This document shows positions 23,460-35,900 of a DNA stretch of 64,000 bases, piece by piece. How positions within the stretch are numbered: the stretch's first letter is position 1; each line of letters opens with the position of its first letter. The position numbers and the translations under genes are program-made. The stretch comes from Omphalotus guepiniiformis (taxonomy: Eukaryota > Basidiomycota > Agaricomycetes > Agaricales > Omphalotaceae), in the NCBI GenBank assembly GCA_028554645.1, contig JAQOOI010000043.1:62001-126000 (forward strand), given 5' to 3'. The notes beneath the pieces were generated by a model, which worked only from the letters and a program-made list of their open reading frames with translations, was not told the DNA's origin and searched no databases.

Positions 23460-24215
23460 CACGGTTAAAGACAGCGGCAATGGTGGTCATTCGCAGTTGT
23501 GTTCAGGGCGGCCTAGAGCTGTTGGACGAGTCTAGAGCATCGAAACGATTTCAATGCAGATAGACTATAGCGTTGGGTTACCGTCGGATTGGCAGAAGGG
23601 ATAGAATTTGGATAGCGTGTATAGAATCCATATGGAGTATCGGCACTCAAGAGACCTGTACAAAGGAGTGACGACAAGTGGTATTCAAAGGTGTATTTTC
23701 TCAGCAACTACTTACAACGAATCGTTACTGAGATGGTGCAGTTAGCGTAATGTCCATTCCGACCTGCCCCGCAGTTGCTTGTACATATCATTGGGTGCTG
23801 CTAATTGAGAACATGCCCCAATCGGTAATCGGGGTTCCCTACGTTCCATTCTCCATGATCTTGTGTTCAACAAGGAATCAAAACACCTGTACGCATTTGA
23901 TTTGAATCTTTTCCCTTGTCTGCGAATGGCATTTTATCGTCACGAAAGAATTCTGCGGCCGTTGGAATTGAAATCTCGTAGACAGTTTCACATGACTCAA
24001 CCATTACAAGGGGTAATAATCACTGTATGTACTGATGCACACAGGATATGTAGTAAGGTAGTAATGTACGATGCCCAGTATATCGAATGCCCAAGAGCCC
24101 AAGATGTTCCAAGATGGCCGCCGGATGAATTCCAATTTGATCTGCCCAGAAAACAACGAACATGAGAGAAACGAAGGGAGAAACAACAGCGACAACAAGA
24201 ACCGTTTGACTCACC
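23460..24215. other. Intergenic, tail-to-tail genes
   Basis: Spacer between two converging genes. It holds their 3' ends and no recognisable gene. Confidence 0.4.
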
Positions 24216-25302
24216 TTAAATAGAAACTCTATTCCCAGAAAGTGTAATTTGTGCGGTATACATCTGTCTCACCGCTGAGGTATCTCCTTCATCTGCGTGG
24301 AAGACAAGCTTCGAGCCATCGATTGTCACATCTGCGCCGCCGGGAGCGTATAGATTCGAGAACGGATTACCTGTAACCATCAGCCAGGGCCCTTTCGTGT
24401 AGGGGCCAAGGACATTGGTTGCTGTGGCGTACGCTATATCGTATAACGACGTAGAGTAACAGTTGGATGAAAAGAACAGGAAGTAAACGCCTTCAGAACT
24501 CCGAACAAGCGAAGGGGCTTCAATCAAGGGTCCATCATTGCTATCCCTGTCGAGAAGTTCTGTGGCGCTACTTCCTGCTATGAACGCAGTTCCGTCGGCG
24601 GTAAGTTGTTGGATCATAATGGGGGTAGGAACTATAGGGTCTACGCCGTTGTTGCATGAACCTCCATGTCCTATGTTATTGCCGTCCACTTTCCAAACGA
24701 GATAGAATGAACCATCTGCGTCATGGAAACCCGCAGGATCAATCGCGCCACCAGCCCTGTCAAATGGGTTCAAAAGCATTGTCATTACCCCATCGCTCAC
24801 TTGAAAGCAGCTTGACGTACGAAATCGGACATGCAAGTGCGGTGGCCTGAGGTGTGTATGGCCCTTCGACATTTGTAGATGTTGCAGAACCGACACAGTG
24901 AAATCCAGGATTAGCTGCATTTTCAGCAGTGTAAAACATTACGTATCCTCCATCCTCGAAATGTGAATTCAGCATGGACCGTGTCTCATTCATTGCTGTA
25001 GAACCACTCACTACTGCTACAACATCAGGGGCCCAAACGTTCTTGCCGCTGCTCCATGCACCAACTGTAGGAAGAGCGTCATGCCCCTCAAGAATCGTCC
25101 AGGTAGAGAAATCTGACGACGTTGCGACAGGCACATTCTGTGCACCATTGTTGGTAGAAAATGCGTACCAAGCATCTGTGTAAATGATGCTTGGATCCGG
25201 AAAGTTCTGGGTTATCACGGGACCTGCGATAGATCGTTTTTGTGCGGTCAGGGAGAGCGCAGTCGCGCTGAGAGTAGCAAGCACTAGCAGACGGAGACTC
25301 AT
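24216..25302 (-). CDS. Secreted glycoside hydrolase family 43
   Basis: Two exons on the minus strand, 25302-24821 and 24756-24216, give 341 codons including stop. An N-terminal signal peptide (about 1-20, hydrophobic LVLATLSATALS) points to secretion. The five-bladed propeller family is shown by the three expected acidic residues: Asp36 in FPDPSII (base), Asp167 in GGAIDPAGF (pKa modulator) and Glu240 in IEAPSL (acid). NVWAPDV and ATATNVLGPYTKGPW also fit GH43. Likely substrates are arabinan or xylan side chains in plant cell walls; the exact activity is not resolved. The intron falls between CPIS and GGAID. A strong donor sequence (AAGGTGAGT) directly follows the stop codon, so a 3' UTR intron is possible. 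Confidence 0.9.
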
Positions 25303-25346
25303 TCTGTGCGGGCGGCAACAGAAGTCTCCCGAGTCCCCAGTGACTG

Positions 25347-25354
25347 TTTATAAA
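25347..25354 (-). promoter_or_regulatory. TATA box of the GH43 gene
   Basis: TTTATAAA lies about 45 bases upstream of the GH43 start codon, a normal place for a fungal TATA box with a short leader. Confidence 0.6.
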
Positions 25355-28139
25355 TCTGCCAATTTTAGGCAAATCAGTGATCGTATATATGCATGATTTC
25401 GTCTGGCTTGTTACAACGCCGCAACGTACTACCATCTGCAACGGAAGCCAATGAGCCATGAGGCGACAGAGGCGACTGACCATGATCAGTGACTTGCTTG
25501 ATTGCGTCGACTTCCTTGAAGCTCCTTGAATGTAAACACACACCTGGTACATATGCATGCCATGGCACCTGGTGGTCCGTGGAACGGATGCCGGCCGGCG
25601 GTACGTAAAGCGCAGTCATTGGTCACCGTCACCTTCCTTGACCTGAATCAACTAGCTCATAAGTAACTAGCAGCTGTGCGTTCAGTCAGATTGACCGATT
25701 GTGATCCATAATCTGCCAGAGAGGACCGAACAGATCCAATGCTGCTCGAGCCTCTTACCTATAGACCAATCAGTAGTGCTGAGTATAGGTGAGTATACAC
25801 AGGTATACACGCACAGTCGGAATCGGTACTGACCGCGCGGTCCCGTCGCTTCCCGCCGGGAAAAGTCTTGATTTTTTCACAGCATCAGTGAAAATACCAG
25901 TGTTCATTTCGGAATTCACATATTTATCCAGAGATATCCCTGCGTGCAATATCGAAAGCATCTACTCGAGTAGATCTACTCTTCCCTACTCTTCCTCGTG
26001 AACTCGGCAAATCTGCTCATTAGCTCCTCTCTTCAGTTCCATTATCAATGATGGTCCTGAATGAAATCACGCACCGTCTCAAAATCCTCATATTTTCATC
26101 TTTTCTCCAGCACGACCACGACTGGCCCACTCTAGCACTACTCTAGCCCACGATATATCGGACGCCTAAAGTATTTTTATCCGTCCGGATTTAAATAAGT
26201 TCTAGCTCGAAGTTGGTCCCTGAACATACCGTGATCAGTGCAATTCTGCGCAGTTCGGAATCAGTTAGAATCCGACGCCGAATGGTACTGGAAAGCAATA
26301 AGGAATAAACGAATGACATTCGTTACACCACCAAGTACTAATATGTAGTACACTGCAGCGTCATGCTTCAACGTGCTGACAGATGAACCTCGCAAGTATC
26401 AGTAACCCGCGACCAGACTCGGCGATACGATACTCCAGTAGTAATCTCCATTCTCAGTACGACCAATGAGAGGATCTGCCGCGAAAATCGCATTGATCAG
26501 TGCGTCGAAGAGCAGGATCTCGTGCTGATGCTGTTTTCGGCAGCCCTTCTCCGTCGGACGAGGAAAAGCGGCTTCTGGAGACTGGAAGTATCTGGATATG
26601 CGTAGGCATTGTGTTCTTCCACCACGAATCTGGATATGAGGGATAATTCAGATATTAGCAAGACGCCAACATAAATGTACAAGATGTGTACCAAGCACAA
26701 ATTTCTTGAGGCGTTGGGGCGTCTATTTCCTCCGTTAATGACGGGACTACTACATGCAATCAATCAATCGAGGCGGAACATTCTGTGATTTGCCAGTCGT
26801 TCAGTTCAGCGATTTGCCCTTTAGGAGGTTCAGACAAAAAATCCCACCATGCAGGTACGTTGATATATCAATTCCTCCCTTCGCCAACCTTCACTCTCCT
26901 TCTCTCGGTGTGCACGAATCCGTCGTGAGTTCTCTATTCAAGCGGAATTGAAAGAGCGAGAGCTGGTCCCTGTGACCGCGAAGATGATGTAGAGAATTCT
27001 TCGGCAGAAAGTCATAGAGAACGACGTGAGCTGAGTGAGCCCCAACACCGTTAGCTAAAGAGTTTGAAAATTGAGCTTTAAACTTAGCATATATAGACAC
27101 ATTTGAGCGACTACATACCTCAATTTATAGTCCCCCAATGGAAACGACACGCTCATTCAGTGTGCTAGTATCGCGGCAACTCCGTCATTCAAGCATTCAC
27201 CCCACACTTGCTCTATGAGTTACAAAACGCCTCTCCCTCCCAGGTCGGTGCATAGATATCGTCTCCTATGGCTGATCATAAGAACCGAGCGAACAAGATT
27301 TAGTTAAAGTAGAGTTAAGCAAGCCACCACTTCTTACCAGGATGTTCCAGTATTTTCGTGTATCGTCCATCACCCCCTCAAGCTCGTTATCCGAAGCTCG
27401 TTTTCCGATTGCAAAAAAAGATATACATTTGTGCCTCCTGCGATATCTCGCGAAGAGAAAACTGCTGCTAAAAGTCAACCCAAGCTGGAAGATCTTTCAA
27501 CATTCAATCACGAAAAAGATATATACGAGTCCTGAACAGAATCATGTTGGGGCGAGAGTGAAGAAAAGAAGAATCGCCGGACAGTCGCTCGGTTGAGCGC
27601 ATTTACTCAAGACTGGCGTCAGCGCGCGCGTCACGGTCACGCTGAGGTAAACAGTGACAGTGTGATTGGCAGCGCTGTCGTTTTCCTCGAACCTTGACAA
27701 ATTTCAACTCGGTTTGAATTGTAGCCCCGTGGGTTCTCGTTTCTCCTTCAAATTCAAAAACCTAGCGCGGAATTACTTAAACTTTCAACTGAAAGATCAT
27801 CCAATGATCATCAACAGGTGATTTCTTCTTGTTGTAAAGCATCAAACTCGAGCAGTACATTGGATGCTTGAGGTGCAGCGTCTCTCTGAGTAGAACGTGC
27901 AGGTGAACTTTCGAAGACAAAAGTTCTTGGGCAGCCGAACACAAACTTCCCTGGAAGCGAAATCTCATGATAGGCCCTATTCTTTGTCGTCAACGATGAT
28001 GTGAGTCCGCTCATTGTCCCTCGCGCCTCATGACATTCAGATGGTTATCAGACATATCTTTAACAGCATGAGATCAAATCCGGTGGTTCAGTGTGGGCAA
28101 TAGGAGGGCTAGGTTGACTGAACGAGTATCAGATCTGGA
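25355..28139. other. Gene-poor stretch
   Basis: No intact gene recognised. It contains the upstream region of the GH43 gene and the glycosyltransferase scrap listed separately. Several short frames near 26500-27500 show no motif. Confidence 0.35.
26385..26540 (-). pseudogene. UDP-glycosyltransferase fragment
   Basis: Minus-strand reading gives LLFDALINAIFAADPLIG and, in a shifted frame, ESGRGLL. These match KLFDAMIKTILAADPPLP and KKSGRGLLAGF in the complete UGT at 37529-39643. Only this short segment is recognisable, and the part between the two matches is rearranged, so it is a dead fragment. Confidence 0.55.
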
Positions 28140-28265
28140 AAAGACTGTTGGCATGTTCACTGCGCGAGTCGAGGTTTCGGTTTCGTTTTAGCATAATGCG
28201 CGAGTTCACATGTCGTGCGTGCATCGAATATCACACTATCAAGCACCAGGAAGCGTTTTGCATGA
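28140..28265. repeat. 3'-flank repeat of copy A
   Basis: TGCGCGAGTCGAGGTTTCGG and the following text up to CACTATCAAGCACCAG recur at about 29500-29595 (flank of copy B), and in reverse at about 59265-59340 (flank of copy C). This shows that the duplicated unit includes DNA beyond the coding part. Confidence 0.65.
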
Positions 28266-28400
28266 ACCGACAGAAGAACTACATGTGGGGACTTGGTGAG
28301 AAATTGTGGACTTGTTCACGCCTTTGTTGCTAGTTATGATAGCATCTTTCGCAGCATCAACAACCCACATACCTCCGGTCCAATTCGAATCGGAATGTTA

Positions 28401-28972
28401 TCATGAATAGCCCTCCGACTTTCCAACAAGCATAGGCTTTCCCTCAGGATCATCCAGAGGAAGCTGAATAACCTCTCCCTTAGGCGTCGCAACCAATGCC
28501 TTCTCCAACAACGCCTCACCCTCGCCCTCCTCAAAAGAGCTTACAATCTGCGAACCCGACCCCGCGCCCCTTCCCCACCACATCTTCTTCCTAAACATTT
28601 TCAAAAGCAAAAGAAGAACGATCGTTGCGAGCACCAGCCCAAATCCAACACCTCCGAAGTATGCTGCAACGATACGACCGGTGATTGTATGCTTCTCATC
28701 CGTCTTCGTCCACATAAATAAAAGAAGGAGGACGCTGAGCACCAGCGCAGTTGCGACAGTTCTGAAGTATGCTCCAGCGATAAGGCTGGCGACATCAGAT
28801 GGGGGGCTCCCATCGAACGGAGCGGTGTGGGCGCTTCAAGGCCGTCGCCGCGGATGTCGGGTCCTGTGGGCAAAGGTGCTACGGTTTGAGTCGTGGTAAC
28901 TGTGACACTGTCGTTGGTAGGCGCTCCTCGGACTGGACTATGGAAGATAGTTGTAGCTTCACGAGCTCTCAT
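28401..28972 (-). pseudogene. Small single-pass membrane protein family, copy A (frameshifted)
   Basis: It begins MRAREATTIFHSPVRGAP, close to the start of intact copy C at 58567 (MEAREATTIFYVPT). It then reads TVTTTQTVAPLPTG in the extracellular part. The frame shifts by one before the membrane segment. From there it reads SLIAGAYFRTVATALVLSV, a linker, then TGRIVAAYFGGVGFGLVLAT and the conserved tail EGEGEALLEKAL, PKGEVIQLPLDDPEGKP. The membrane segment is thus present twice, once more than in copy C. CATAAAAGG about 50 bases upstream matches the TATA position of copy C. An unseen intron could rescue the frame, but copy C needs none. Function unknown. Confidence 0.7.
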
Positions 28973-29499
28973 GTGTTGTTCAAGAGAAGATTGATAATGA
29001 TCAAAAATCAACGATGGCCCTTTTATGCTTGAGCTACGAGAGAAAAGGTGTGCATCGCCTCCTAGCGACCGCCTCGCCAGTGCTCTGCGGTCCGTAGATG
29101 TTTATCAAAAACGACTATTCTGCTCAAAGATGAGGTAGCCCTTTGATTGATTGTGATGGGCTCGAAGCTTACTATTCTACCGCTATTCTATAGCTATGTG
29201 CAACCCCTCATAACTGGAAGAATTGATCATAGGTTGTTATCGACATACGTCCTGATGGAGGTGTACAGCTGGCAGGCAATGCTCTCAGAAAAGAACAATC
29301 ATGGCGGTAAGATTGGAGGCAGCATCGAAACTGGAAACTTAGAAACCTCGAACTAGCTCGAGTTGTACATTTCTTCAAACTCCTAGATCTCAGCATGCGG
29401 CAACACAAGACGCGGTCGCAGGAAAAGTGAGTGTTTTCATCGTTTGGTCTTCAGAAGTGCTTTCTAGCTGCCTGATACCTATTAACCGTTCCACCTACA

Positions 29500-29595
29500 T
29501 CATGCGCGAGTTAAGGTTTTGATTTTGATTTGGCATCATGCGCGAGTCCACATTTCGTGCGCAGATCAAATTATCACACTATCAAGCACCAGCAA
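29500..29595. repeat. 3'-flank repeat of copy B
   Basis: It holds CATGCGCGAGT twice and CACTATCAAGCACCAGCAAG, matching the flank of copy A. Confidence 0.65.
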
Positions 29596-29755
29596 GCACT
29601 TCACATGTTGAGGAAACCGCCGGAAGGAATATATATGGCATCGAGACCACTGGATATGAAACTGTGGACTCGTTGATAAACATGACAGCATCTTCTGCAG
29701 CATCGACAACTTACCAATCCAGTTCGAATCACATTACTATCATCAATTGCTATCA

Positions 29756-30169
29756 TCAATTGCCCTCCAACCTTTCTAGAAGCAGAGCCTCTCCCTGAGG
29801 ATCTCAAGGAAGCTGCATACCCTTGCTCTCCTCTACACCCTGCAAGCCTGATCTCACACACCATCTCACCCGTATCTTCCTCTGAGCCATCTTCAGAAGC
29901 AAAAAGACTGTAAACATGAGGACAGTGATAGCCAGCATGAGCAGCAGTCCAAGTCCGACACCTTCAATACATGTTAACTATAATCTAATGATAGTACCAA
30001 CACTAGGTGAGGAGTACTCAGGCCACTGAATGCTGGCCCTGCGGGTGATGAGTCCTGTGGTCGAAGGTGTTACGGTTTGATTTACGATATCTGCAACACA
30101 CTTGTAGGCAGGCTCTTCTGGGACATCAGTAGGAAGATAGAAGATAGTTGTAGCTTCACAAGTGTACAT
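29756..30169 (-). pseudogene. Small single-pass membrane protein family, copy B (decayed)
   Basis: It starts MYTCEATTIFYLPTDVPEEP and continues into TVTPSTTGL. The membrane region is broken by an in-frame stop (GTIIRL, stop, then GVGLGLLLMLAITVL). A tail in a shifted frame reads VRSGLQGV, GMQLP, stop, DPQGEALLLERLEGN, which lines up with the C-terminus of copy C. TATAAAAT about 50 bases upstream keeps the promoter position. A tandem neighbour of copy A in the same orientation. Confidence 0.75.
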
Positions 30170-31670
30170 ATTGTTCAGAAATGAGTGATAACAGTGACAA
30201 AGCTTGAATGATGACCATTTTATACTATAGAAAAGGTGGTCACATTGCACATCACCCCCCAGAATGACATCTCAATCTTACCCAAAGATGATCATGAGAA
30301 GGTCCTATGATTGTGAACCATATCTCCAGCTCAAAAGCTTTCTATTCTGTGCCGTGTTAGAGTCAGTTGGACTACATTGGAGGTCATTGAAGATGACATT
30401 TTTGCTTCATATGGTTCAATAGATGGACAGACACTTTGTTCTTTTCCCATACACCAAGAACTAGTTGAATAGGCATCACAATAACTGGCAGGATTGTTGA
30501 TAGATTGTTAATGGACATATGTGTACTTCCCAATGGAGGATAAAAGTCGTTGTGTAACAGCCTTACTGCAGGCATAGGTGGGAGACACTTGAGACTAGGG
30601 CGTGAAGTTGAGAACTTACAGGATTGAAAGGCAGTGTCAGTGAAAGAAATTGTGAGTGCATAACATGTTTTACTGTTTATACATACTTCCGCAACTCTAT
30701 GCCTGCAGTTTGATTTTGTCAACATGTTGTTTCACTCAGCTCGGATGTGTTATGAATCGACATACTAAACATATCATTCTTTTCCTTTTTCATCAACAGA
30801 CTCTGTGAACACTTCCGAATCCAGTGAATAGCACAATTGCCAAGTACTTCTGTATCAATACCACTTCCCCTTTTCGTTGTAGCTACTCCCATAGATCTTC
30901 TTATCAAACAGGCATAGTATATAGACATCACACATGTAATTGTATCAACATTAGCTGAATAAACATTTCTTCTCTTATTTCTTTCATCTTGTCTTTTTCT
31001 CTGTTTCTCTACTCATTTCCTCAATACTTCTCATTCTCAATCTCTCATCAATGTCAAAGTGTTGCCAAGCGGCCATTCAATGGACTATTCAACTCAATTC
31101 CAGTACATTTTGATTTGATCTTAAGCAATGTGAGCAAAAAGTAATTTAACTTTTATCAAAAATAATATTATATACTTTTAAAATATTTTTGTTCATAACT
31201 TAGGTAGTTTTAATAGTTTTCATTTATTTATAAGGGCTGCTTTAGCAGAACAAACATATTTTTGACTTTTATGGATACAATAGTTGATAATAATAATAAA
31301 TTTATTCAAATAACTTTTTAACTATCATATTAAATTAAAAATAGATTGGAAAGATAATTATAAAATTTTTTCTGTTTCTTTATATAATGTGTGTAATACT
31401 TTGAATGTTGAAGGTCTTTATTTACTTGAGACATAGCTAAATAGCTAGGTCCAAATACTGCTTATATAGTAGATTCCACAATACTAGAATAAATCTAGCA
31501 TTGCCAGCCTTTTGGCACAACAGTTAGCATGACTATGAGATCAGTCTGTTATATTAGCCACCTACTGTGAACCAACCATTGCTGGTCAGAAGCAACCTAT
31601 CCCTCATCCTGTTGCTATTACATCATTGACATCATTGACATCATTGAGCAGTCAGCATATAACATCATGC

Positions 31671-32046
31671 ATGACATCATTGATCAGTCAGCTAGGTATC
31701 TGATATCATGGGTCTTAGAAGGTATCTGGGGTCCTGATGCCCAAGTATATAAGTGGACAGGTCTAAGCTCTTAAAGCTCAGACTCAAGATAAATCTTATT
31801 GTCTTTGACAAGCAATCCTCTTCTCTCGCACTAAGCTCAACTCTTTCCCCAACTCTTGCAACAAGCAGCAGGTGAGTAAAGAGTTGAGCTTAGTGCGAGA
31901 GAAGAGGATTGCTTGTCAAAGACAATAAGATTTATCTTGAGTCTGAGCTTTAAGAGCTTAGACCTGTCCACTTATATACTTGGGCATCAGGACCCCAGAT
32001 ACCTTCTAAGACCCATGATACCTAGCTGACTGATCAATGATGTCAT
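31671..32046. repeat. Near-perfect inverted repeat, LTR-like
   Basis: The left arm, about 31671-31846, and right arm, about 31878-32046, are reverse complements with only a 6-base insertion in the left arm. The loop is about 31 bases. The arm contains GTATATAAGTGGACAG, a TATA-like start, and then leader-like sequence, as in the promoter half of a retrotransposon LTR. Two LTR ends in head-to-head orientation is the simplest reading, but no retrotransposon coding sequence is seen nearby. A transcript through it would fold into a long hairpin. Confidence 0.7.
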
Positions 32047-32939
32047 GACACCATATGCTGACTGATGTGCTGACTGATGCCAAGACATAGCCCTGCCAAG
32101 GCTGATGCCAAGGTAGTCTAGACCATAGCCTTTCTCCATATATCTAAGTCCTATCTAATCTAATCTAATCTATATCTAAGCCTTATGGGCATATGATAAA
32201 AGTCACTACATGTCATAGATAAACAGAGTAAGGAAACACTGTGACACACTAACTTCTTGAATTATAGACAAGAATGTTGAGTCTTAACAGGATGATGATC
32301 ATGACATTGACTTCAATATACTATACCTGGTCTGACATTAAGGTGATGGGGCCAGACTATAAGAGATCAGAAGGTACTCATTGAATGCAAACTAGAGGAG
32401 GCTCTGCAATAGTGGGATCATCACCACAGCTCATACCACCCTTAGCTGTTCTAAATAAATGAATTCATATATCAAATATCTATCTTACATATGATGCATC
32501 TTCTTTTGCATAACAGCTTTAGTGTCCAATTTATATCTATAGTACCTGATGTATCACTGGAACAAATTCAAGTCTATTTTTATACTGTTGTAGATCATCA
32601 ATGATATTCTGGTACACTCCAAATTCACTACAGCAAGGTCAGAAAAACAAAGTTAGAGGGAAGGAAGTTGATGAACCTCCCACTCTGACTCTTACCGCCA
32701 TCATGGAAGAATTCTCTGCAGGTTGTGATGTCTTTTCTTCACATTCCCTACCAAGTGGCAACAGGCATGTATTCTATTGAATAAAAGACAAGCTATTAAT
32801 CCTTGTTGGCAGTCAATGGCAGGAGCAGTCTTCAATGAGGAAGTTTGTACAATCAGATCATGTTCAAAGGTAGGTGCTATCTTTTTAACTATAGAGTTAT
32901 TTGATTTATGCATTATGCTAGTTTTTTCAATCAGAGCTC

Positions 32940-35900
32940 AGATTTTGCTATTTATGGTGGCAACTTCAATAACATTGAAGGAAACTTCTACACAAGTTTT
33001 AAGGGTAGTTAAAAACAGACCATTTGCATACACATCAACTGATTGTCTAGTAATGATGTCCTAGCATCTGACCCAAAACTCAATATTCTGAAATGGCTAG
33101 ATGCACCCAACCCTTCTATCTACTTTGATAATGCAAGAGACGAGAAAGTAGCAGAAACTGGTGCTTGGCTTCTTACAGATCCTAAATATACTGGATGGAA
33201 AGAGAATGGTAAATTACAATGGATACAAGGCAAAGGCAAGTCCTATTTCTCTCTTGCAATGAATCATGATGGCTTACTTGTATGTAGCTGGTGCTGGCAA
33301 GACCTGTTTGTGGTAAGGTTTTTGCCTCAAGATTGTAGTTTCAGAATATCTAATCTTGGAGTGATTATTAGTACTACACTCATTGACCATCATCTGGAGA
33401 ACAGGCTATCTAGCCAAGAGATACCTCCATTCTATTACTACTTTGACTCATGTGATGCTTCAAATCAACATTATAGAGGTCTTCTTTCATCTCTGTTGGG
33501 TTAGCTAATCATATCCTCCAAAGATATTCCTTCTGGGATAAAGGAATTGTATGAGAAATACAAAGACAGCTCTCAGAAGCCAGCTCTTTTGGCTCTTAAA
33601 GATATTATCAGAGAGGTGCTAGCTTCTTGTTCATCTGTGAAACCCATGTAAATCATCATGAATGCCATAGATGAGGCCAGTGAACCAGCCCAGTATGAGG
33701 TCATAGTCTGGATTCAGAGCCTACTAGCCTTGAACACGGTATACATACTGGTAACCAGCTGCCAGGCTCCAGCTGTTGATCTTCAAAAGTGCAGCATTCT
33801 TGCTGAACACCAAGATTATTGGTGCAGATGTCAAACTGTATCTGGATGTTAACATCCCAAGATTAAAGCTCAAGGGTAACATGAAGAATGAAGTAACACA
33901 TTTCTTAGTGAATTGAACATGTGGACAGTAAGGCTTTATACATTTATATGTTAACTATTAGCTAACATCAGTAAGATTCAGATGGGTTGACTGTCAAATG
34001 GGCACACTTATGGCATGTGAAACTGCCAGAGCAGTCAGACAAATATTGAAAGATCTTCCACCTGATCTTGAAACAACATATATGGAAAAGCTAAGCTGCA
34101 TATCTGAGAAGAACAAGCCAGATGCAAAGCTTATATTCCAATGGCTTACACATGCTGTAGGGCCTCTATCAGTCCAGGAGTTGGCTGCAGTGCTAGCCAC
34201 TGATCTTGACAGTGTGTCATTCCAGCCAATAGACCAGGATGATAGCCTTGGTGAAAAACTTTGTCAGATTGTTGACACTACTCTAGTGTTTGTACAGCAA
34301 AATCTTGTGTAGTTGGCTCATCATTCTGTCAAAGAATTTCTTATTACAGAATGTATGAAGTACAACTTGACAGACTATTTCAAGATTAAGGAGAGGTTAG
34401 CTCATGGTGTCATTGCTCACACCTGTGTCATCTATCTCAGTTATTATAGTAAAGAGAGACATTTAAGTGATCTCAATAAATTTCCATTGGCAGAATATGC
34501 AGCACAAAACTGGACAGATCAGGGAAGGTCAATGGGACCAATGGATGACAAGATTGTTTAGAGTGGAGTAGAGCTACTAGATAGCACAAAAGTGGCATTT
34601 CTGCAGTGGTTGAGGCTCCACAGACCAGACAAGATCTATCATGCATTTTATAAGGAGAGAGTTGGAGACCCTTTATATTATGCAGCTTACACAGGATTTC
34701 TAAAAATTACTAGAAGGCTTGTACAGAAAGGTGCAAATGTCAATATTGAGGGTGGTGTATATGGATCTGCTCTTCAAGCTGCTGCTAGGTCTGGGAATCA
34801 GGCAGTTGTGAAGTGCCTTCTCTCTGCAGGAGCCAATATCAATGCTGAGGGTGGTTTCTACAGATCTGCTCTCTTAGCTGCTGCTAGCTCTGGGCATGAG
34901 GCTGTTGTAACTCTGTCCAGATCTAAGTGAAAATTCCTGTTACTTAGTCTATAACACATGCTGTAACCCTATGGACAGATAGCTCAGTGGTAGAGTGTGT
35001 TTCCGGGTCAGACTATGTCCTGGGTTCAATCTCTGGTCCATCCCTTTTCCTACTCCGAGGTCACAGTGGCTTAACAGAGGCCATTGTAAAGGGTCTTCTT
35101 TCTAAAGGTGCAGATGTCAATGCAAAGGGTAATTTCCATAACTCTGCACTAGTAGCTACTGCTAGCTCTGGATATGGGGCTATTGTGATGGTCCTGCTCT
35201 TTGCAGGTGCAGATGTCAATACTGAGAGTGGTAAATATGGATCTGCTCTCCTAGCTGCTACTAGTGGTATGTCCCACTAGTGGTGAAGGAAATGTCAGAA
35301 TGACTAAGCAGCTTCTCCATAATTCCACAGCACTACTTCCACTTGACACCCTCCACACTTCGACTATCTACAGCTCATACTCAGTGTTTACTCCCTTGTC
35401 ATCTTGGAAGAAAGGATCTGTGAAGCTGTGTATTGTTGAAGAAATCACTGTAACACATGCTGACACTGCAAAAAATGTGTTATTTCATGGCTTAGCCATT
35501 CTCTCACCCAACAATGTGCAGGCTGCTGCCTGCCAATTGTGACCAAAGTTTCAGTGCAGAAACTCCTTTTTGGACCTTCTGATCAAATTGTTCAAGGCAA
35601 ATTTTTGTATCTTATTGTTTTAAGTATTATTCCAGTAGATTTTGCTAAAGCCTGGCCTTAAAAGGGAGATATTGCACTTTAAAAGAAGAAATTCAAAAAT
35701 CTGTCTTGAACACAGTGATATATTAGTCATTTATAACTGTTTTGACAAGTGTTTGTAGCCTAGTTATGTTTCACTGTACAATCTATAGCTGTTTCTTATT
35801 TTGTTGCTAGTCTAAGCCTATAATTGGTATGGGTACTTGGAACGATATGTCCACTATAAAGTAAGTATCAAAGTGTCAACTGCTATCTGCAGATTGTGTC

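Noticed and set aside
34973..35043. Functional tRNA gene
   Set aside because: Acceptor and anticodon stems have mismatches, the T stem depends on wobble pairs, and a GGG anticodon would be unusual in eukaryotes.
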